Shown piece after piece: positions 1-9,715 of a DNA stretch of 64,000 nucleotides (the stretch's first letter is position 1; each line of letters starts with the position of its first letter). Under the pieces are notes generated by a model. That model saw nothing but the letters and a program-made list of their open reading frames with translations. It did no database searches and was not told the origin of the DNA. Source of the stretch: Methanosarcina horonobensis HB-1 = JCM 15518 (GTDB lineage: Archaea > Halobacteriota > Methanosarcinia > Methanosarcinales > Methanosarcinaceae); contig NZ_CP009516.1 of the NCBI RefSeq assembly GCF_000970285.1, positions 4,505,036-4,569,035 on the forward strand. The letters are read 5' to 3'. Position numbers and translations under genes: made by a program.

Positions 1-2
1 AG

Positions 3-149
3 AAAATTCCTGTGCTCTGCCTGCACAGGCCCGATGCGGTAGTTTCTGCAATGGTGCTTGGAAACCCCTATCCTTCAATGAAGGTACAGACTTATTCAAA
101 CGAGGAAACACTTAAAAAAATTATTATTGAATTCATCCGGGCTCTCTGA
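3..149 (+). CDS. C-terminal end of a probable nucleoside 2-deoxyribosyltransferase-like protein (partial)
   Basis: An open frame runs from the window edge to a TGA at 147-149 and gives 48 residues. It contains [10 protein letters not shown], then [19 protein letters not shown] and a helical tail. The order 'P-v-L-c-l-r-p-d, S-A-M-v-x-G-N, Y-x-n-x-e' resembles the end of nucleoside 2-deoxyribosyltransferase-like proteins, but only this tail is visible. The call is a family resemblance by eye and the start lies outside the window. Confidence 0.4.
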   Translation, partial: KIPVLCLHRPDAVVSAMVLGNPYPSMKVQTYSNEETLKKIIIEFIRAL

Positions 150-300
150 AGAAAAATATGCCGTAAAATAGTTTTTGTTCCTTAAATAAAAAAGATCGAA
201 TGACATTTTCACAGATGTCTGGCACAATTTTTTAAAAACCCATAACTGATTCATAAAACTCAATGATAAATATAAATAATTTGAACACTATGTATAATCT

Positions 301-558
301 ATGGTAGTTGGTATTACCGAAATCTCAGTATTGATTCTGGCAGCAGTAGTGGCGTACGTGCTGTACAAAGTTCTCAAGACTGCCACCAGCCTTGCAGTAA
401 ATGCAGTACTTGGGATCTTAACCCTGATCGTAGCAAAGTTTTTGCTGGGACTTGAAATCGCAATCACCTGGATAGCAGTCCTGATTTGTGCAATCGGAGG
501 AATTTTCGGAGCCCTTGTAATAATAGTGCTCAATTATCTTAAGATAGCTTTTGTATGA
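301..558 (+). CDS. BofA-like small integral membrane protein
   Basis: An 85-residue protein made almost entirely of hydrophobic helices: residues about 5-25, 33-50 and 55-82 are membrane-spanning. The order of two helices, a short GLEIAITW segment, and a Gly-rich last helix ending GGIFGALVIIVLNYLKI matches the archaeal members of the SigmaK-processing-regulator BofA family. These are common in methanogens and have no known role there, since no SigmaK exists in archaea. A TATA-like AAATATAAATAATTTG lies about 30 bp before the ATG, so the transcript may have a very short leader. It stands alone, with convergent genes to its right. Confidence 0.6.
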   Translation: MVVGITEISVLILAAVVAYVLYKVLKTATSLAVNAVLGILTLIVAKFLLGLEIAITWIAVLICAIGGIFGALVIIVLNYLKIAFV

Positions 559-666
559 AAATAAAAACAAAAAGTAAAAATATGGTTGTTTTTAAAGTTG
601 TGTAGAGGGTCTAAAACTGCAGCAAAGACAGGTGAGTCAGGAGTTAAGAAAAGATCCGAGTTAAAT

Positions 667-1398
667 TCAAAGTTTCCGGAAAACTCCCCTGACCATGTGC
701 CTTAGATAAGATTTCCCTCTAAAAGTTTTCTCTTTTGTTATATTTTCCAGTTCAAGAACTTCAAATTCGTAAAAAAGTGCTTTAACTTCTTCTTCAGTAA
801 AATAATGGTAGATTATGCCATTTTTCCGGGCAAAAGTTCGTTCTTCAAACAGGTTTGAAGGCTCTCCTCCGCAACGCATATCCTCGCAGCCGAAAGCCTC
901 GAAAAAAACGAGACCTCCGCAACTGAGAAGACGGGAAAATTCCCTGACAGCAGCCTTCCGTTCTTCTTTAAAGAGATGCTGGAGTACCCCATAACAGATT
1001 ATTCCATCAAATGACCCGGACTTGAAAGGAAGAGTGTGCACGCTTGCCCCGAGATGTTCTGCAAACCTGCCGCTTCTTGCAAGCTGCATTCGGGAATTGC
1101 CAAGAGCAATTAAAGAAACATCCACACCTACCGCAGTGTAACTCCTCGAAAGCTCTCCAAGATACCTTCCGTCCCCTGAACCGGCATCCAGCACTCTCGC
1201 TCCCGGGGCAAGGTAAGCCTTCAGATCCCGGATAGAAGCAGGACCTCCCCATTTAAGGTGGGCATATTCTTTATTCCAGGCAAGAAAATGTTCCTTTGAA
1301 GAGCTTGCAGATTTTTCCATTGGTTTATCTATAATCTTTGTGTCTGTGTCTTCTATTTTCATATCCATTGTTTCCATATTCACCTGCCCTGTACTCAT
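667..1398 (-). CDS. SAM-dependent class I methyltransferase
   Basis: A 243-residue protein with the class I methyltransferase signature. Motif I is [15 protein letters not shown] (residues about 69-83), the acidic end of beta 2 is VGVDVS, motif IV is [13 protein letters not shown] and a later strand is GGLVFFEAF. This is the UbiE/Methyltransf_11 layout, so it probably methylates a small molecule; the substrate cannot be read from sequence. The first 35 residues are a charged, low-complexity extension. Its ATG overlaps the TGA of lysK (ATGA), so the two are probably translationally coupled, but no functional link is known. Confidence 0.75.
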   Translation of the reverse strand: MSTGQVNMETMDMKIEDTDTKIIDKPMEKSASSSKEHFLAWNKEYAHLKWGGPASIRDLKAYLAPGARVLDAGSGDGRYLGELSRSYTAVGVDVSLIALGNSRMQLARSGRFAEHLGASVHTLPFKSGSFDGIICYGVLQHLFKEERKAAVREFSRLLSCGGLVFFEAFGCEDMRCGGEPSNLFEERTFARKNGIIYHYFTEEEVKALFYEFEVLELENITKEKTFRGKSYLRHMVRGVFRKL

Positions 1399-3008
1399 GC
1401 GCGCTTTTCAGGGCTGTATGTTGAAGCTTCCCTGAACCTGGTTATCAGGAAATCTTCCTCAAAGGAGGATAAGAACCAGCCTGCTTTAGGGCCCGAACTC
1501 TGCCCGAGAATTGAGGTGTAAATAGCTTTGAAAAGGTCTTTAGGGTCTACCTGAGGAGCCGGCACATTTAGCTTTTCTGCAATCAGCCGATTCAGTTCGG
1601 AACCTTCGTCTTTTGCAGAGTAGACCAGCATATGATATTCTTCTCCGCTGATTTTGCCTTTTGCTTCAATAAGGTCTGCAAACGCCCCAAGGAAGACTTT
1701 CTGGAGTTCGGAAAGGGTTGCTACCTGCACGGGAACCTTTTCTTTTACGCTAAATTTCACAAACGGAGGAGCGTAGAGTTCAAGCCATTTTGAGACATTA
1801 TCTACAAGTTCCCTAATACACTTTTTATCTTCAATTGAAAAGCCTGAACGCTTTACAATTTGCAGGATCTGCTCGAAATCTCCCCTGGCAACCTGGAAAA
1901 TAGTAACCATCTGCTTGAAAGGAATTTCTGGATGACAGATGCCGGTAGCCCTGGACAGCTCGTAAATCCTCCTCTCAAAATCCCCGAGGGAGGGGTCATT
2001 GTCGCGGAATTTATCTCTGAGTCTCTCGTATTCGTCAACTATAGTTAGAAGAGGCTGCCCCGGATCGAACTGAATATGTTTTTCAGGCTTCGTACGGATA
2101 ATTAGATAGCGCAGGACTTCGGGAGGCACTACCTCAAGCATATCCGAAATCGAGACAACAACTCCCGTGGAAGAAGACATTGCTCCCTGTTTTCCGAGCA
2201 TTATCCATTCGTAGACTATAGGGTAAGGAGGCTCATGCCCGTAGATTTCCCTAACTATCCGCTTTCCGGTATCATAAGAGCCGCCCCTTGAAGCATGGTC
2301 TTTTCCCAAAGGCTCGACGGTCACCCCGAGCACAGCCCAGCGAGCAGGCCAGTCCACTCTCCAGGTAAGCTTGCCCCCTCCTGCCATAGGGACTGTCCCC
2401 GAATGCCCACAGGCGCAGACATAGTCCACAGTTTCGGCTTCCAGGTCAAAACCCGTTACCTTTGTGGTCGTTATTTTTCCGCACTCATTACATCGTGGAT
2501 TGAAGGGACTCCATTCCTCTGCCACCGTTTTGCCGGATACCTCTTCAAGAATCTTTGCAATTTCATCTCTTTTAACAAGGGCGGTCTTTATCGCTTCGGT
2601 ATACATTCCTGCCCTGTACATTTCGTCTGCCCTGTAAACTTCAGGGTTGATACCCAGGCGCCTCAGGGCTTCAAGGAAAGGTTTCAGAAAATGTTCTGCA
2701 TAGTTTGCACATTCGCCGCAGGGGCAGGGAACCTCGGAAATGGGTTTTCCTACATGTTCAGCATAACTTTCAGGCAGGAAAGGGTAAACCTTGCGCAGAG
2801 GATCGTAGTTGTCGGCAATGTAGATAAAACGGGCATCTGCTCCCCTGTCAAGAAGAGCCCGATAAGCAGCATCAGCAGTCACTACCTCTCTCATGTTCCC
2901 TATATGGATATGCCCTGAGGGAGTGATTCCTGTGGCAACCAGGTGTTTTCCGCTCTTATTTAACACGTCTTCTGCTATAACATCTGCCCAGTGAATTGTG
3001 TCAGCCAT
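1395..3008 (-). CDS. lysK: Class I lysyl-tRNA synthetase
   Basis: Attaches lysine to tRNA-Lys in the cytoplasm. The chosen start gives 537 residues and is preceded by GGTGAG; an upstream in-frame start at 3056 would add 16 residues without a good ribosome site. The class I signature is clear: HIHIGN at residues 33-38, and an AMSSSTG loop in the KMSKS position near residue 285. Cysteine pairs (CPCGEC, CNECG, CACG) suggest bound zinc. Methanosarcina is known to carry both class I and class II LysRS, and the two together were reported able to charge tRNA-Pyl in vitro. Its place next to a pyrrolysine-dependent operon is notable, but may be chance. Confidence 0.93.
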   Translation of the reverse strand: MADTIHWADVIAEDVLNKSGKHLVATGITPSGHIHIGNMREVVTADAAYRALLDRGADARFIYIADNYDPLRKVYPFLPESYAEHVGKPISEVPCPCGECANYAEHFLKPFLEALRRLGINPEVYRADEMYRAGMYTEAIKTALVKRDEIAKILEEVSGKTVAEEWSPFNPRCNECGKITTTKVTGFDLEAETVDYVCACGHSGTVPMAGGGKLTWRVDWPARWAVLGVTVEPLGKDHASRGGSYDTGKRIVREIYGHEPPYPIVYEWIMLGKQGAMSSSTGVVVSISDMLEVVPPEVLRYLIIRTKPEKHIQFDPGQPLLTIVDEYERLRDKFRDNDPSLGDFERRIYELSRATGICHPEIPFKQMVTIFQVARGDFEQILQIVKRSGFSIEDKKCIRELVDNVSKWLELYAPPFVKFSVKEKVPVQVATLSELQKVFLGAFADLIEAKGKISGEEYHMLVYSAKDEGSELNRLIAEKLNVPAPQVDPKDLFKAIYTSILGQSSGPKAGWFLSSFEEDFLITRFREASTYSPEKRA

Positions 3009-4027
3009 AGTTCTCACCAGAATTTCGAGTAGCTGTAGAGTCAGGTATGAAAACAAGAGATCAGGATCTGTTCATGCAATATCTACAGGTTGGGTTTCCT
3101 GCATAATTATCGTATCGACTAATAAACTTTGGGCTGGCAATGAAAAATCCCCAGAGCAATTCGATTTTTTCCTTATCACTATACGGGAACCGGAAAAGAG
3201 GAAAGGACAAAAGAGAAAGGGCAAAAAATAGAGAATTAACTCAAGGAGACAAAAAAAGGAAAAAAAGTAATGGAGGTTCAAAGGCAAATCTTCACAGGAG
3301 TCTGCAGAATTACGGAGATTTAAAATGGCGCTTTACAGGCAAATCAAGTAAATTTGATTTACCAATAAATAAAAGCACGTATAAATATATAAATTTATCG
3401 CATTGAGTCGATTACGTCCTTAAGAAAATAGAAATTGAAGAACAACCTTGATGAAAACAATCTGCGGAGAGTCTGAGGTTAAAAAAAAATCAAATATGAA
3501 AGAAAAATTGCAGGTTAGAGAAAATAAAAGGAAAAATAACTACAGAAAAATAAAAAATGTTAAGATATAAATTTGTCCTTGAATTTCGCCTCATTAACCA
3601 TAATATGACAATATCCACAAAATTAAACTAAATATTTACTTAATGTAGTCCCTGATCAAATGATCAATAAAAGTATGTTCAGTTGAAGATTCGGGAAAGA
3701 TATTCGCCATAGATCCAAAAAAGAGATCAGAGAAAGAGATTCAATCAAAAGTGTTTAATAAAAAATTAAAAAAGCAGTAGAGAGCGATTTTTGTTTTCAA
3801 GGAAGAACTTTCGAACTTGTTATGACCTCAAGAGCCGTTTTTAGATCCTGTTACTTTTGACTCAATTTTAACAGAACCTGATATCTCTCCCTGCTGCATT
3901 ATAATAGAAGGAGGCAGGCTTATACCCAGGATCTGGGTTATGCCTGATACTCCTTCAATGGTCTATTTTTTAATCAACCGTTTTTAAATTGACCGTTTTT
4001 ACTGAACGTTTTTAATTGACCTTTTCT
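3009..4027. other. Long AT-rich intergenic region between mtbB and lysK
   Basis: No convincing gene is seen. Short open frames here lack ribosome sites and have biased, repetitive composition. A strong TATA-like stretch lies at 3379-3399, with TTTATATATTTATA on the minus strand; it could start a long-leader lysK transcript. A long stem-loop lies at 3907-3956. Just after mtbB, at about 3975-4025, a short T-rich motif (tttttaattgacc and variants) repeats about four times. Confidence 0.6.
3907..3956. terminator. Long stem-loop downstream of mtbB
   Basis: Nested inverted repeats fold into one hairpin: gaaggag pairs with ctccttc, caggc with gcctg, and acccag with ctgggt, around a three-base loop. 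On the plus strand it is followed by TATTTTTTAA; on the minus strand, the direction of mtbB, no U run follows. It may be a 3'-end stability or processing element of the methylamine mRNA, or a bidirectional end. Confidence 0.5.
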
Positions 4028-5431
4028 TTACGGGGTCTGTTTTCTGAAGAGATTGCAGGAGTTTATCTTGACATCGAGCAGCTTCTCGATGTTCATTTTT
4101 GCGGCAATGCCTTTTGCAGCACCAGGAACTGAGGTGATCACGCCAATATCGAGCTCCTCACGGAGTTCGCGCATAACGTGCTCGTCTGCGAGGTCCCTGA
4201 TTTCTACATTGAGCTTCTTTGCCACGTACTGTTTTGCTTCTTTGATCTTCATGTTCTTTGAGAACTGCATTCTTGCTACAAGGTCGCCTGCTGCTCTCAT
4301 TCCTGTCATACCGGAAGCCATTATGTGAGAAATCGGCATACCCAGCGGGTCGCCGACCCCGATCTATATGCCGTCTACTCCGGCAACCTCGACCATTGCC
4401 TTGCTTGCCCTTGTAACGGCATCAATCGGAGGAGTCTCAAGCATGGGGATTCCGCCTACACCCATACCCATGTCAACGTGACAGGGAATTGGAGAAGCCT
4501 GGACAGCTGCCTTCATAAAGTTTACAGCGCGTGCAAGGTTCCACGGAGAAGTCTTGCTCGTGTTGGTGTTGCAGACTGGTCCGAAGACGTTTGCACCTGC
4601 TTTTGCAATTAAGGGAGCCTGCTGATGAGGCCAGAGCCCGGCAAGGGTCACGCCATCATACTGAAGGTTTCCGTGCATACCAAGTACGCATTCTCCAGCC
4701 ATTCCAGCTTCGATGTACATGTTAGGGAATTCCTTTCTGAGAGCTTCAATTGCATGGAGAGTACCATACATGTCAGCGTCACCTGCAGCTGCGGTCGTGT
4801 CGAAGTTGACACCGTCCGCACCCGAGGCAAAGATCTTCTGCATAACCCATACGGTGTCCCTTGTAAGGTGCTCTGCTGCATGTTCCATGGAGTCCCAGGC
4901 TTCCTGGATTTTGAAAGCCTTCATCAGGTCTCCGGGGTTTTCGAAAGGTCCGTCAGGAGTATAATACAATCCCATATTCGGCATTGCGCCGTAAAAGAGA
5001 GGGATAATCATATTCTGCTGGCAGACTTCCATTGCCTGGCACTCGTTTGCAACAACCGGCTTTACAGGTTTGTAACTGTAGTCGATGTGCCCGAGTTCCA
5101 TTGTGTCTGCACCAAACGCCCTTTCGTGCATCATGCAGCCTACAAGACGGCTTGAAGGAATTCCTACACCACTGTTGCCCTGATCACCGTCAAGCCTGAG
5201 AGTCCCTATGTCGTGAGTAACTGGCACTTCCATGCCGTGTTCCACACTGACCGTCTTTCCGGGCATCATAAGGATTTCTGCAAGCTTGTCGATTTCATCA
5301 GCGCTGAGATCAGGAATTTCTCCAAGGTCTGAGGCATTCGCCATTCCTGCCTCAAGTTCCTCCATGATCTTCTCTTTGGTAAGGAAGATCCTCTTCCCGT
5401 CTCCCATTCTCAAAGCATATTCGGTTGCCAT
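4028..5431 (-). CDS. mtbB: Dimethylamine:corrinoid methyltransferase (pyrrolysine protein)
   Basis: Moves a methyl group from dimethylamine to the corrinoid of MtbC, feeding methanogenesis. The frame is interrupted by one amber codon at 4364-4366 and continues for 111 codons to 4028. Read as pyrrolysine, the product is 467 residues, the known MtbB length, with Pyl at residue 356 directly after VAGVDGI and before IGVGDPLG. The start [10 protein letters not shown] has GGTG eight bases upstream; an in-frame ATG four codons earlier is less likely. It is the last gene of the methylamine operon, 57 bp after the small membrane protein gene. A caller that stops at TAG would split it into two genes. 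Confidence 0.97.
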
Positions 5432-5488
5432 TTTTTTCACCATTAATATTGTTTATAATACTAATCTGGAGCTGTATTCTTCTGGGGT

Positions 5489-5638
5489 TCAGAATTTGGA
5501 CACGAAAGTCCTTGCCTGCCAGAGAGCAACTACTGCCAGAATAAGGATAAGGACCATCCACATGATGTCCCCGGCCGGTATGACAGAATTTGCCCAATAA
5601 ACGTTGTAAGCTTCAAGAGCTGCTGCTGTTTGTGTCAT
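5489..5638 (-). CDS. 49-residue single-span membrane protein of the methylamine operon
   Basis: A short frame begins MTQTAAALEAYNVYW and has one hydrophobic span, about residues 26-42 (MWMVLILILAVVALW), then a basic tail ending in TFVSKF and TGA. It has an excellent ribosome site, AAAGGAGG, seven to nine bases before ATG. It sits between the winged-helix-like gene and mtbB, with 20 and 57 bp gaps, so it must be cotranscribed. I do not recognise the family. Position suggests a partner of the putative amine transporter or an anchor for the methyltransferase complex; that is inference. It is easily missed because of its size. Confidence 0.75.
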   Translation of the reverse strand: MTQTAAALEAYNVYWANSVIPAGDIMWMVLILILAVVALWQARTFVSKF

Positions 5639-5658
5639 TTTTAAGTCCTCCTTTAAGA

Positions 5659-5952
5659 TTACACATACATCAGGCAGGCATCAGAACCCCGGACTTTTCC
5701 GAAATCGGTGATCACATATTTGTGCAGGAGGAAATCTTTTTTGTAGATTCCTGCTTCATCGACTTTCTGTTCGACATCTTTCAGCATCCCTCCGGATGCA
5801 AGTTCGATGATATCGAAGTTGATGCTGTCCCTGCCATAAGCACTGTTCATATTGTACTCTGCCTGGATCTTTGAAACAACCTCATAGTTCCAGTGCTCTT
5901 TTCCATCAAGGAAAAGCTCCAGAATCCTGAACTTAATAGGCCTGTTTCCCAT
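5659..5952 (-). CDS. Small winged-helix-like protein downstream of mttP
   Basis: 97 residues from the ATG at 5952, which has GAGGTG upstream and lies one base past the mttP stop; an ATG at 5961 inside mttP is less likely. The fold looks like one winged helix: FRILELFLDGKEHWNYEVVSKIQAEY, then a recognition-like helix, and a wing with GIYKKDFLLHKYVITDFGK. It is probably a soluble DNA- or protein-binding protein. Tight coupling to mttP suggests a regulatory or accessory role in amine uptake or operon control. No published function is known to me. Confidence 0.75.
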   Translation of the reverse strand: MGNRPIKFRILELFLDGKEHWNYEVVSKIQAEYNMNSAYGRDSINFDIIELASGGMLKDVEQKVDEAGIYKKDFLLHKYVITDFGKVRGSDACLMYV

Positions 5953-5953
5953 C

Positions 5954-7000
5954 TTATTCACCTCTCAAAGTTTCAAGTGCACTTGCGTCTTCTGTGAACA
6001 TAATGAAACTGCCAGCAATACAGAGAGTGCCGCCGACAAGAATTGTCCACTGCGGGACATCCCCGAAGAAGAGGAAGATGAATATGATTGCACAGAACCC
6101 ATAGAGGTTTCCTATGCCCTGACCTCTTCCGACTCCGATAAGAGGGAAAGACTTGTACCAGCAGACATAACAGAAACCGAATGTGATACCTGCAAAGATC
6201 AGTACCAGCAGAGTAAGAGGTTCAAACGCCTGGAGTGCAAAGGAATACATAGGGAAGCCAACGATTGCCAGAATAGGCACAATAATGATCCACCAGATAA
6301 TGTTTTCTCCAAGGAAACGAAGAGTCAGCCCTGCATCAGGCTCGGAAATGTCAAGCCCTTTGCCTGCGATAGCACCTTCAATGCCCCAGCCTGCGGCAGC
6401 CATCAAACCTCCGAGATATCCGATCCACTGGACGTTGCCTGACGAAAGTTCGGTCAGAAGCCCGCCGCCAAAGATTGTGACGCCTCCTACAATAATGACT
6501 GCTATGCCCATTGCTGCCCTTTTTGAGATTTTTTCTCCATACCAGTAATAAGCAAGAATCGAGCCCACCACGGGATAAAGAAGACCGGCAACTGCTGCAA
6601 ATGCTCCGCCTATAAAGCCCATGGCAATAAAAGAACCGAGAATAGCCATAGGACCACCGAAGATCGAGGCAAGGAAGAACCATTTGGAACACGGATGAAA
6701 CTCCTTAAGAGTCCTGCCAAGTTCTCCGTATTTGCCAAGCACTCCGTTCCAGAGCATAAGAGCAAGCATAACTGTGAGAGCATTGAAAGCGGTAATCAGT
6801 ACAGCAGTTATAACCAGGGACATACCGTCCCCACTTGTTTCGGCAATAGCACTGTACATTTCATCGAATGGGTTAAGTACCCATACAACGGTCCCTGGCA
6901 AATACCAGATACCCCAGAATACAGCACAGAAAAGGGCCCACATGTACCCTTTACTGACCTTTCGTTTACTTTCCTGTTTTTTTAAGGTTTTCAAATCCAC
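5954..7000 (-). CDS. mttP: Putative methylamine transporter MttP
   Basis: A polytopic membrane protein of 348 residues with about ten predicted spans, resembling the drug/metabolite transporter fold. It sits in the position of mttP, the presumed trimethylamine permease of Methanosarcina methylamine operons. The best start is the GTG at 7000, with GGAGGG seven bases upstream; an in-frame ATG at 7015 overlaps this ribosome site and would add five residues. Conserved aromatic runs (WALFCAVFWGIWYLPGTVVW, CYVCWYKSF) are typical. Transport has been inferred from gene context rather than from sequence alone. It is followed at once by the winged-helix-like gene. Confidence 0.85.
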   Translation of the reverse strand: MDLKTLKKQESKRKVSKGYMWALFCAVFWGIWYLPGTVVWVLNPFDEMYSAIAETSGDGMSLVITAVLITAFNALTVMLALMLWNGVLGKYGELGRTLKEFHPCSKWFFLASIFGGPMAILGSFIAMGFIGGAFAAVAGLLYPVVGSILAYYWYGEKISKRAAMGIAVIIVGGVTIFGGGLLTELSSGNVQWIGYLGGLMAAAGWGIEGAIAGKGLDISEPDAGLTLRFLGENIIWWIIIVPILAIVGFPMYSFALQAFEPLTLLVLIFAGITFGFCYVCWYKSFPLIGVGRGQGIGNLYGFCAIIFIFLFFGDVPQWTILVGGTLCIAGSFIMFTEDASALETLRGE

Positions 7001-7520
7001 GGAAAATCCCTCCATTTTTCAGAAGCACTGTGAAATTCCCTCAGGGCAGGAATCCGTCCAACCCTATTCCACAGCCTGAAAGCACAGTTTGCGAACCCTC
7101 TATCGGGCATTTATATCTCAGGGAACTATATTCACTTTAATATTAAATTCCGACACTACAGTTTCTAGGGGACTATATTTATATTTAACTACAGTTCTAA
7201 ATTACAGTCTTTGTTCTTTCACTACTATCCCATTTAGCTGCAGTTTCAGGCTTTTTGACAATCATTCAAATTTAGATTTTTAGACTTTAGAGAATTGTCA
7301 GCAGCCTTGAGATTTGCCAGAGTGTAATACTGAACAGACTTACTGCACAGTCTTTTCCATGCTTACTGGATTCCCGTGAGTTATGACAGATCCGTGATTG
7401 TGAACGGATGCGGAATTTTGTCTATGCCGTCAACTATAAGTTTCGCAGCGACTGTACAAAATAAAATTGGGCAGAGAATGCATTTGATAAAATCTTCTGC
7501 ATTTTCTGCTTATCGAGCCT
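7001..7520 (-). promoter_or_regulatory. 520-bp gap between mttC and mttP, with a possible mttP promoter
   Basis: No gene is seen. On the minus strand a TATA-like TTAAATATAAATATA lies at 7174-7188, about 175 bp before the mttP start, so a separate mttP transcript with a leader of about 150 nt is possible beside read-through from mttC. The region is AT-rich and no clear terminator was found after mttC. Confidence 0.35.
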
Positions 7521-8171
7521 TTAGAGTAAGGCTGCTTTTACCTTGCTGACGACATCGGTGGCACTTTCCCCATAGAGGTCTGCGCCGATCTTGTCAGCCC
7601 AGTCCTGGGTAACGGGTGCGCCTCCGACCATGGTCTTGACCTGTCCGCGGATACCTGCTTCTTTAAGCTGTTCCTCGATCTGGATCTGGTTGACCATGGT
7701 TGTGGTCATAAGGGCGGAGGATGCGATTATCTGTGGTTTTACTTCCTTTGCCTTTTCAACGAAGGTTTTTATTGGGACATCTCTTCCGAGGTCCACGACT
7801 TTAAAGCCTGCAATGTTAAGCATGGAAGCAACAATGTCCTTTCCGATAGAGTGGATGTCGCCTTCGATGGTTCCGATGACGATGGTTCCGAGGCTCTTGG
7901 TCTGAGACTTGCGTTTTTCCATTTCCGGCTTGATGACTTCCATACCTGCGTTCATTGCTTCGGCAGCTGCAAGCACGTGGGGAAGGAAAAGGGTACCCTG
8001 TTCGAACTGTTCCCCAACTTCCTGCATACCTGCGGTAAATCCTTTTTCAATGAGCTCTACAGGGTCAATCCCTGCAGCGAGGGCTTCTTCTGCAACTTCT
8101 GCTGCGAGTTCATCATCAAAATCGGTGATTGCATCTTTTGCTTTTGCAATAATTTCTTCTTTGCTTGCCAT
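7521..8171 (-). CDS. mttC: Trimethylamine corrinoid protein
   Basis: The B12-binding methyl carrier that accepts the methyl group of trimethylamine from MttB and passes it to the MtbA-type coenzyme M methyltransferase. 216 residues: an N-terminal helical cap (residues 1-90) and a Rossmann-like cobalamin domain with the DxHxxG motif DIHSIG, where His107 should be the lower cobalt ligand. The later SALMTTTM and [16 protein letters not shown] segments are typical. ATG is preceded by GGAG. It lies 30 bp after mttB. It is about half identical to MtbC at 9.7-10.4 kb, so the pair are paralogues. Confidence 0.96.
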   Translation of the reverse strand: MASKEEIIAKAKDAITDFDDELAAEVAEEALAAGIDPVELIEKGFTAGMQEVGEQFEQGTLFLPHVLAAAEAMNAGMEVIKPEMEKRKSQTKSLGTIVIGTIEGDIHSIGKDIVASMLNIAGFKVVDLGRDVPIKTFVEKAKEVKPQIIASSALMTTTMVNQIQIEEQLKEAGIRGQVKTMVGGAPVTQDWADKIGADLYGESATDVVSKVKAALL

Positions 8172-8201
8172 TTTTAGATCTCCTGAATATCCTTGGTAAA
8201 A

Positions 8202-9689
8202 TTACATGCCTCTGAAAGCTTTGTCAGCTCTGTCCACGACTGCTTTCATGTCCTTGAGGATGTCTGCATCGATTGGCTTTACTACGTGGTTCTTGAGAAC
8301 ATCCACGACTTTGTCGTGTGCAGCGGCTGCAAGATCCTTAGAGCCGGCTGCTGCCCAGTCTCCGAACATGCGCCTGTCTATGAGCATGGGGTCGGAGGGG
8401 TAGTTCACAAGCTGCCTGGTCTGTTTGAGGGCGAGGAAGTTGTTTCCGATACCTACTTTCTGGATGGACTCGACAGCAAGGGTTTCCTCATTAACAGGGA
8501 CTCCCTGCAGGGCTTTTTTGGTCATCTTGATGATGTCGTTGTCAATAACGAGCTGTTCCATAGAGAAGGTCATACCGAGCTCAAGCATCCCGGCGCCGTA
8601 CAGGGTGTTTGCACCTGCAAGGGCTGGCAGGAGACAGGTCATTGTCTTTTCGTGCCCTGCCTGGTTATCCGGGACCTTTGCATCAGACTAGGTGCCTGCC
8701 ACGAATGCGGGTAGGCCATAGAACTGGGCGAGCTTTGCGACGGATGCGCTGATCAGGCCGAGTTCGGGAGATCCAACGGGGGCAGTGCCCTTCTTGAGGT
8801 CAAAAGTTGTAGTAGAGCTTCCGTACCATACCTTGCTTCCAGGAACTGTGAGCTGGGCAAGGGTGATACCTGCGAGAACTTCTGCGTTGTGGGTTACAAG
8901 GGTTCCTGCAAGATAGACAGGAGAAGAACCGCCTGACATTGCCATACTCAGGACGTTTACAGGCATTCCGAAACGTGCACCTTTGATAATGACCTGGCAA
9001 GCATTGACACTGAGTTCAAGAGGGCTGGTCGGGCAGAGGAGCATTGAGAAGATTGGCTTCTTCCTTGCTTCTTCTTCATCGCCGCCGTAGTAGGCATTTA
9101 CGATGTCGCGGTAGTATTCGACGTTCTCGCCCACTGGGTCAATGTGGTGGAAGTGTTTTGCAGTGTTTGTAAGAGGGGTGAAGGTCTCGTGAACGTCCTG
9201 TGCACCCTGGCCTGCAATATCCCTTGCGGAAACAGGGAGAGAGAAGTAGTCGATGTTTTCTGCCCAGTCACAGAGCTTTGCAATGTCTGCAATGTCCTGT
9301 TCTACGGAATCAACGGTTACGTATTTTCCGTCCTGGTACTTGCACATCTTAACGCCAGTACCGAAGCAGGTCCAGTGAACCTTACCGCCGGCTTCCTGGA
9401 CAGTGTTGTGCTTTTTGTCGCGTCCCCAGAGGACAAACCTGGAGGGAGCAAGCTGGAGAGCTCTTCTTACAAGATATTCAGGGATTTTTACAACATGGGT
9501 CTGTTCGTTAACTTCACAGCCATTTTCTTTGAAGATCTGCCTTGCCTCGGGGTCAGAGACCTGGACACCGGGGTCCATCAGAACTTCCATTGTGGCGTAG
9601 TGAATTGCTTTGAGTTCGTCAGTAGTAAAAAGGTTTAATTCTACACCATTAAGTGCGTTAAATCCTGCAACTGCATTACATTTTGCCAT
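8202..9689 (-). CDS. mttB: Trimethylamine:corrinoid methyltransferase (pyrrolysine protein)
   Basis: Transfers a methyl group from trimethylamine to MttC. An amber codon at 8688-8690 interrupts the frame after 333 residues; the frame goes on for 161 more codons. With pyrrolysine at residue 334, in the context AFVAGT[12 protein letters not shown], the total is 495 residues, the known MttB size. ATG follows GGAGG at good spacing. It starts 26 bp after mtbC and is followed by mttC 30 bp later, so all three are one transcript. It is the family from which non-Pyl bacterial MttB homologues differ by lacking this residue. Confidence 0.97.
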
Positions 9690-9715
9690 TTTTGTAACCT
9701 CCGAATAAGAATGAT

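Noticed and set aside
288-533. Minus-strand open frame opposite the BofA-like gene
   Set aside because: Antisense shadow of a convincing membrane protein; no ribosome site.
3072-3406. Open frames on both strands between lysK and mtbB
   Set aside because: Biased Lys/Phe-rich composition, no ribosome site, no resemblance to any protein.
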